A stretch of DNA of 18,796 nt. Origin: Prevotella sp. UBA1104 (GTDB lineage Bacteria; Bacteroidota; Bacteroidia; Bacteroidales; Bacteroidaceae). The stretch covers positions 44,948 through 63,743 of the forward strand of contig DCBP01000050.1 of assembly GCA_002314055.1 (NCBI GenBank). The letters are read 5' to 3'. Position numbers and translations under genes: made by a program. The notes under the pieces were generated by a model. It had not been told where the DNA came from. It did not search any database and was given only the letters and a program-made list of their open reading frames with translations. Shown here piece by piece: positions 14,628 to 18,796 of the stretch. The number at the start of each line of letters is the position of its first letter. Within the stretch, counting starts at the first letter, position 1.

Positions 14628-16882
14628 TTCTTGTTGTTAGCCTCCATTAATCTTTCAAGTTTCTCTTTCTCTCCTACAACCCATATCGTGTCTTCCTTCT
14701 GAAACTGATGCGACGGTGAGAGCATCGAAAGCGTTTCCTCGCCTTTCTCCATACCAACAACCATGCAGTCGTAGATGTCGCGGATTCCGCTCTCTGATAG
14801 GGTCTTGCCGATAAACTGTCCTTTGTCGCTGATTACGAGCTGACGGAGTTTCATCTCGCGCTTCTCTATATCCGGGTCTTCTGCCAGCAGGTCGCTCTTC
14901 AAGGCATTGCTGAACGACGTGAGTTGGTCATCGCTGCCTATGACCTGTATTTTGTCGCCGGGAAAGATGCGATCATCACCATTAGGGATATTTATCCTCT
15001 GTCTGCCGCGCAACACGCTGCTCACGTTCACCCCGAACCTGCTCCTAAGCTGCAGTTCGCTGAGAGTTCTGCCAGCCCACAGCGACCCTTCGGGTACTTC
15101 GAAATCGGCAATATGGATATCGCGGTCGAGCAAGTGTCCCTCGTAGAGCGGACGCTTATGGCCGTAGACCTGAGCCTTGATATCTCGCGAATGAAGGTTC
15201 TGGATGAACATGCGCTCCATACGGATGCTGCGCTTCTTCAAGTGTCGAGAGAGTATCATCAGCGTTACCACAACGATGGCTATGACTATCATCAAGGCAT
15301 TGGTAAAGCGTGTAAGATAATTGCATATATAGAATATAAAAGCCATGGCAACCATAAAGCGCACGATGATGGTAAATACGAGCGGCGCACGGTTCATCTT
15401 GTTCTCGCGCCACAGCTTACGGAACTCCACGCTATGGTTTTTCTTCATCACCATGGCACGCAGGAATGGAGATATAAGCGATACCGTAACCAGTCCGCAA
15501 ACGGCATTTGCCCACCAGTGGGGCAACATCTGTCGCAACGGCAGCAAGGCAAAGGTGAACATGAGGGCAATGACTGCCACGGAGAGGATGGAATAAATCA
15601 CCGTGATACGCAGCAGTTGCATGATCAGGCTGCGCCAGTTACCCTGTGGCGTTGACGAAGGATGGCTCAGTGCAAGATCGTTAAGCATACGTATGATATT
15701 CTTCGGCAGATGCTTCTCCAGTCGGCTGTATGCCGGAGTGGAGAGGCGGATCATATACGGAGTGAGGAATGTTGTTATCACCGACACCGCCACTACAACA
15801 GGATAAAGGAAATCGCCTATCACACCGAGCGACAATCCAAGCGAGGCGATGATGAACGAGAACTCACCGATTTGTGCCATCGAGAATCCGCATTGCATAG
15901 CCGACTTCAACGACTGTCCGCTGATAAGGAAACCAAAGGAGCCGAACACTGCCTGACCAATGAGGATGGTCAGAACAAGAACGATGATAGGCACGCTGTA
16001 TTCCACAAGGATTTTCGGGTCGACGAGCATACCGACAGATACGAAGAATATAGCGCCAAACAGGTTCTTTACCGGTTCCACGAGTTTTATTATCTTCTCT
16101 GCCTCCACTGTTTCGGCAAGTATACTTCCCATTACGAATGCCCCGAAAGCACTGCTGAATCCAACTTTTGTGGATATTACCGCCATGGCGCAACACAGTC
16201 CGAGCGAAACAATAAGCAGCGTCTCGCTGTTGATAAGTTTTCTGGAACTTCTCAGTAGCCACGGTATGGCGAAGATTCCCACTACGAACCAAAGGATGAG
16301 AAAGAATCCTATACGCACCACACTGCCCAACATCTGTCCGCCGTCGATATTAGCTCCCGATGCCAATGCCGAAAGCATCACCATCATGACAATGGCAAGC
16401 ATATCCTCGAGTATCAGAACGCTCATCACCATACTGGCGAAGCGCTGCTGGCGGAGACCAAGGTCGTCGAATGCCTTATATATAATAGTGGTGGAGCTCA
16501 TGGCGAGCATTCCGCCGAGAAAGATGCAGTCCATACGCCCCCAACCGAAGCCATGACCTACGATCATGCCGAGCGCCATCATGCAGAACACGATGACACA
16601 CGTGGCTATAATCGGCGATGACCCCATCTTGACAATCTTCTTGAAAGAAAAGTCGAGTCCTAAAGAAAAGAGCAAGAACATCACTCCGATGTCCGCCCAT
16701 GTATGAATGTCGGCAATATCCATTACAGACATGATGTAAGGCATCTTCGGACTGACAAGGAATCCGGCCACAACATAGCCAAGAACAAGAGGTTGCTTTA
16801 GTCGCTTGAAAATTATCGTTACTATTCCCGCCACTACGAGAATAAGGGCAAGGTCATTGATAAGATGTGGAAGTTCGCTCAT
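14624..16882 (-). CDS. CPA2-family monovalent cation:proton antiporter with two RCK-C domains
   Basis: A 752-residue inner-membrane antiporter. Residues about 1-385 are the Na+/H+ exchanger (KefB/CPA2) domain: SLGLDFSFKKI near 93, a GMLAMSSTTIIYKAF block near 125-139 and an FGAFVMGSILAET segment near 244-256. Residues about 420-560 form a further hydrophobic region with about four membrane segments. The cytoplasmic end carries two TrkA-C (RCK_C) domains in tandem: about 590-660 (AGRTLSELQLRSRFGVNV ... FPGDKIQVIG) and 679-750 (GKTLSESGIRDIYDCMVV ... QKEDTIWVVGE). No TrkA-N (Rossmann) domain is present, unlike KefB/KefC. It probably exchanges K+ or Na+ for protons. It lies downstream of pepT on the same strand but behind pepT's terminator, and no good promoter was found in the 73-bp spacer. 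The EamA gene is coupled behind it. Confidence 0.9.
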   Translation of the reverse strand: MSELPHLINDLALILVVAGIVTIIFKRLKQPLVLGYVVAGFLVSPKMPYIMSVMDIADIHTWADIGVMFLLFSLGLDFSFKKIVKMGSSPIIATCVIVFCMMALGMIVGHGFGWGRMDCIFLGGMLAMSSTTIIYKAFDDLGLRQQRFASMVMSVLILEDMLAIVMMVMLSALASGANIDGGQMLGSVVRIGFFLILWFVVGIFAIPWLLRSSRKLINSETLLIVSLGLCCAMAVISTKVGFSSAFGAFVMGSILAETVEAEKIIKLVEPVKNLFGAIFFVSVGMLVDPKILVEYSVPIIVLVLTILIGQAVFGSFGFLISGQSLKSAMQCGFSMAQIGEFSFIIASLGLSLGVIGDFLYPVVVAVSVITTFLTPYMIRLSTPAYSRLEKHLPKNIIRMLNDLALSHPSSTPQGNWRSLIMQLLRITVIYSILSVAVIALMFTFALLPLRQMLPHWWANAVCGLVTVSLISPFLRAMVMKKNHSVEFRKLWRENKMNRAPLVFTIIVRFMVAMAFIFYICNYLTRFTNALMIVIAIVVVTLMILSRHLKKRSIRMERMFIQNLHSRDIKAQVYGHKRPLYEGHLLDRDIHIADFEVPEGSLWAGRTLSELQLRSRFGVNVSSVLRGRQRINIPNGDDRIFPGDKIQVIGSDDQLTSFSNALKSDLLAEDPDIEKREMKLRQLVISDKGQFIGKTLSESGIRDIYDCMVVGMEKGEETLSMLSPSHQFQKEDTIWVVGEKEKLERLMEANNKK

Positions 16883-16897
16883 ATATATATAAAAGTG

Positions 16898-16943
16898 AAA
16901 AAAAACACCCTTGCCTTTATATTATAATATGTTGCAAGGGTGT
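16898..16943 (-). terminator. Rho-independent terminator of pepT
   Basis: On the minus strand ACACCCTTGC (16943 to 16934) pairs with GCAAGGGTGT (16914 to 16905) around a 19-nt loop that contains the self-complementary ATATTATAATAT. A run of eight T residues (16905 to 16898) follows on that strand. It lies 12 bp beyond the pepT stop. Confidence 0.85.
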
Positions 16944-16955
16944 CGTGTTATTCTT

Positions 16956-18179
16956 TTAGTCGTTGAAATCTGCTGTCAGCTCACAAATCTTTACCACTGT
17001 TTGCATCGCCTTCTCCATAACCTGAATGCTTACAAACTCGTAAGGTCCGTGGAAGTTCACGCCGCCGGCAAAGATGTTCGGACAAGGCAGTCCTTTGAAC
17101 GACAGTTGCGCTCCGTCGGTTCCGCCACGGATAGGCTCCACCTTTGGCGGTACTCCGCAAAGCTCCATTGCCTTCAATACGATGTCGATTACATACATAT
17201 TCGGGTCTATCTTCTCCTTCATGTTGTAATACTGGTCGCTTACGGTGATTTCTACCGTTCCCTTGCCGTATTTCTCGTTCAACTTCTCGGCAACAGATGT
17301 GATGAAACGCTTGCGCTCCTCGAATTTCTTGCGGTCGTGGTCGCGGATGATATACGAGAGTTTAGCGTTTTCGATATTGCTCTCGATGCCAAGCAGATGA
17401 TAGAATCCCTCGTAGCCCTCGGTTGTCTCCGGAGTCTCATTGGCAGGCAGCAGTCCGATGAACTCGGCAGCAAGCATGTTGGCGTTTATCATCTTGCCTT
17501 TGGCATATCCCGGATGAACGCTCACGCCATGGATATGAACCTTAGCCGATGCAGCGTTGAAGTTCTCGTATTCAAGGTCGCCCAGGTCGCCGCCGTCCAT
17601 GGTATATGCCCACTGGCAACCGAACTTCTCTACATTGAAATGATGTGCACCCATACCAATCTCCTCGTCGGGGTTGAATCCCATACGGATGTCGCCGTGC
17701 TTGATTTCGTCGTGGTCGCGCAGCCAGCACATTGCCTGTACAATTTCAGCGATACCTGCCTTGTCGTCGGCACCGAGCAGAGTGTGTCCGTCGGTAACGA
17801 TAAGATCCTCGCCTTTGTGCTGAAGCAATTCCGGGAATTTCTTCGGTGAAGAGACGATGCCATCCGAAAGGGTGATGTCTCCGCCGTCATAATTCTCCAC
17901 GATGCGTGGCTTGATGTCCTTTCCGCTGCAGTCTGGCGACGTGTCGTAGTGGCTGATGAATCCGATGGTCGGGATTTCCTTCTTCGTGTTAGCCTTCAGT
18001 GTGGCATAGATATATCCCTGTTCGTCCATCTCCACGTCGCTGAAGCCCTCGGCTTTCAGTTCGTCGCGCAGATACTCGGCGAATATAAGTTGTTTGCTTG
18101 TGCTCGGCACGGTCTGGCTCTCTTCAGCCGACTGTGTGTCGAACTTCACATAGTTCAAGAATCTTTCTGTTATGTTCAT
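16956..18179 (-). CDS. pepT: Peptidase T (tripeptidase), M20B family
   Basis: A 407-residue cytoplasmic dizinc aminopeptidase that removes the N-terminal residue of tripeptides. All family active-site residues are visible: His77 and Asp79 in ISHYDTSPD, Asp138 in LLGADDKAG, Glu172 and Glu173 in NPDEEIGMG, Asp195 in TMDGGDLG and His377 in GGVNFHGPYEF. They agree with Salmonella PepT to within one or two residues. The dimerisation domain (about 210-320) begins after the NAASAKVHIHG stretch, with SVHPGYAKGKMINA at 226-239. Length is normal for PepT. It has its own promoter and terminator, so it is a single-gene unit upstream of the antiporter operon. It is the second M20 metallopeptidase in the window besides PepD. 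Confidence 0.97.
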   Translation of the reverse strand: MNITERFLNYVKFDTQSAEESQTVPSTSKQLIFAEYLRDELKAEGFSDVEMDEQGYIYATLKANTKKEIPTIGFISHYDTSPDCSGKDIKPRIVENYDGGDITLSDGIVSSPKKFPELLQHKGEDLIVTDGHTLLGADDKAGIAEIVQAMCWLRDHDEIKHGDIRMGFNPDEEIGMGAHHFNVEKFGCQWAYTMDGGDLGDLEYENFNAASAKVHIHGVSVHPGYAKGKMINANMLAAEFIGLLPANETPETTEGYEGFYHLLGIESNIENAKLSYIIRDHDRKKFEERKRFITSVAEKLNEKYGKGTVEITVSDQYYNMKEKIDPNMYVIDIVLKAMELCGVPPKVEPIRGGTDGAQLSFKGLPCPNIFAGGVNFHGPYEFVSIQVMEKAMQTVVKICELTADFND

Positions 18180-18219
18180 TTCAGTATTCGTTTTTATTGT
18201 GGTTAAGTCAATATGTCAG

Positions 18220-18250
18220 CAAAATTATAAATGATATTTGAGGTATGCAA
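18220..18250 (-). promoter_or_regulatory. Promoter of pepT
   Basis: The minus strand has TTG at 18250-18248, 20 nt, then TAATTTTG at 18227-18220, a good match to the Bacteroidetes -33/-7 arrangement. The start of transcription would be near 18213-18216, about 35 nt before the ATG at 18179. Confidence 0.65.
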
Positions 18251-18365
18251 GTATTTGCAGGGAAATTAAGCATATAATGTTTATAATTCCTTTATATATA
18301 TAGACAATATTCGGCTAAGTGTATAAAGTGTACTGCGATTTTATACTTTGTATTAATAATCTTGC

Positions 18366-18391
18366 TATATTTGCAGCGTCAAATGCATTTG
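18366..18391 (+). promoter_or_regulatory. -7 box and adjoining palindrome for the small membrane ORF
   Basis: TATATTTG at 18366-18373 matches TAnnTTTG; no well-placed TTG lies upstream, the nearest (18348-18350) being 15 nt away. CAAATGCATTTG at 18380-18391 is a perfect 12-bp palindrome covering the expected transcription start, a place where a repressor could act. This box shows that the gene should start at 18433 rather than at the upstream ATG at 18319. Confidence 0.45.
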
Positions 18392-18432
18392 TACAGACCA
18401 GACTGAGAAAGGAGCGAAATCCGAAAAGCTAT

Positions 18433-18645
18433 ATGAGTAGGAGAAATATTCTTAAACTAATAACATTAAGAAAGAAATTATTTCCACTTATTTTATTACT
18501 TGTGTGCTGGACATCCAACTTAATTGAATGTCTACTTTCTTCAACACAAGAAGTTAAAGTTTCTAACATTATAACTTTAAGTAGTTTTGTGTATACAATA
18601 CTTACAACAATTGTAATTTATCGTTTTAATCATGAGAAAAAATAA
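18433..18645 (+). CDS. Small hypothetical two-TM membrane protein
   Basis: A 70-residue product, not recognised. It begins MSRRNILKLITLRKKL, a basic amphipathic start, followed by two hydrophobic segments (about residues 16-32 and 44-62) and a short basic tail, FNHEKK. This suggests a hairpin in the inner membrane with both ends in the cytoplasm. The gene is markedly AT-rich compared with its neighbours, as is the surrounding sequence, consistent with recent acquisition or a rapidly evolving locus. The frame is open from 18319, but the -7 box at 18366-18373 would place the transcript start after that ATG, so the ATG at 18433 is chosen. AAAGGAG lies about 17 nt before it, too far for a standard ribosome site. 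It could be a non-coding AT-rich stretch, so confidence is moderate. Confidence 0.5.
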   Translation: MSRRNILKLITLRKKLFPLILLLVCWTSNLIECLLSSTQEVKVSNIITLSSFVYTILTTIVIYRFNHEKK

Positions 18646-18695
18646 TTTAAGTAAATGTTCAAAAATAAATTTATTAAAGTTTCTGATTTAGTTCT

Positions 18696-18726
18696 TCCCC
18701 TCCCCCGCCTCCCCCTCCGGGGGCGG
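18696..18726. repeat. GC-rich hairpin repeat before the terminal array
   Basis: In TCCCCTCCCCCGCC followed by TCCCCCTCCGGGGGCGG, the arms CC-T-CCCCC (18708-18715) and GGGGG-C-GG (18719-18726) pair around a TCC loop with one mismatch. It stands in an AT-rich spacer about 60 bp after the small ORF stop. It resembles the C-rich/G-rich palindrome found inside the rhamnosidase gene in composition, though not base for base. Confidence 0.55.
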
Positions 18727-18796
18727 AGCAATTACCCTTTATAGCGAAGCAGTTGCACTTTCTATCGGAGCAATTACCCTTTATAGCGAAGCAGTT
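18724..18796. repeat. 21-bp tandem repeat array, truncated by the window end
   Basis: Two exact 31-bp copies lie at 18724-18754 and 18766-18796, a 42-bp period. The period splits into two related 21-bp half-units, one starting CGGAGCAATTACCC (18724, 18766) and one starting CGAAGCAGTTGCAC (18745, 18787), which agree at about 15 of 21 positions. The array continues past the window. Units have no unique spacers and encode no evident protein. Confidence 0.8.

Noticed and set aside
14924..16556. Several plus-strand ORFs of 80-240 residues opposite the antiporter gene
   Set aside because: They are antisense shadows of a clear membrane protein gene and lack promoters or domain motifs.
7268..18179. 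PepD and PepT as a linked peptide-use cluster
   Set aside because: They are about 8 kb apart, on opposite strands and in separate transcription units; sharing the M20 family is not evidence of a system.
18724..18796. Right tandem array as a CRISPR array
   Set aside because: The two 31-bp copies are separated by the same 11-bp type of sequence that fits a 21-bp half-unit pattern, so this is a simple tandem repeat.

Overview
The window looks like a chromosomal segment of a Bacteroidales bacterium, most likely in the Prevotella/Segatella group. The reasons are Bacteroidetes-type -7 boxes (TAnnTTTG) in front of several genes, weak or absent Shine-Dalgarno sequences, moderate GC with AT-rich spacers, lipoprotein and glycosidase families typical of the phylum, and short intergenic tandem repeats. 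Genus-level assignment is an inference. No rRNA, tRNA, CRISPR array, prophage or intact insertion sequence was seen. Layout, left to right: (1) 1-375, a 22-bp tandem array, a long inverted repeat and a candidate promoter. (2) 376-5461 (+), two secreted carbohydrate-active proteins, a DUF5703/GH95-like protein and a GH78 alpha-L-rhamnosidase, separated by a 9-bp minisatellite and ended by a strong two-way terminator. (3) 5569-6036 (-), nucleoside diphosphate kinase, divergent from (4) 6233-8725 (+), a flippase-like membrane protein and the M20 dipeptidase PepD, ended by another two-way hairpin. (5) 8854-9609 (-), a lipoprotein. (6) 9933-12884 (+), three genes with overlapping ends: an oxaloacetate decarboxylase alpha / pyruvate carboxylase B-like protein, an HD-domain protein and an MgtC-family membrane protein. 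(7) 12885-13676, a gene graveyard holding remnants of two AAA-type ATPase families. (8) 13677-16882 (-), an EamA transporter translationally coupled to a CPA2 antiporter. (9) 16956-18179 (-), peptidase T with its own promoter and terminator. (10) 18433-18796, a small AT-rich two-TM protein, a GC-rich hairpin and a 21-bp tandem array that runs off the window. Most genes are housekeeping or accessory metabolism: plant-type glycan breakdown (rhamnose-containing), peptide use (PepD, PepT), decarboxylation of C4 acids, and ion or solute transport. No clearly new multi-gene defence or mobile system was found. The points most worth a second look are a repeat-like hairpin read through in frame inside the rhamnosidase, an AAA-ATPase/PD-(D/E)XK pseudogene that kept its promoter and both ends but lost its middle, a neighbouring DUF4143-type relic bracketed by a 12-bp direct repeat, and an OadA-like protein whose biotinyl-like domain has no acceptor lysine.
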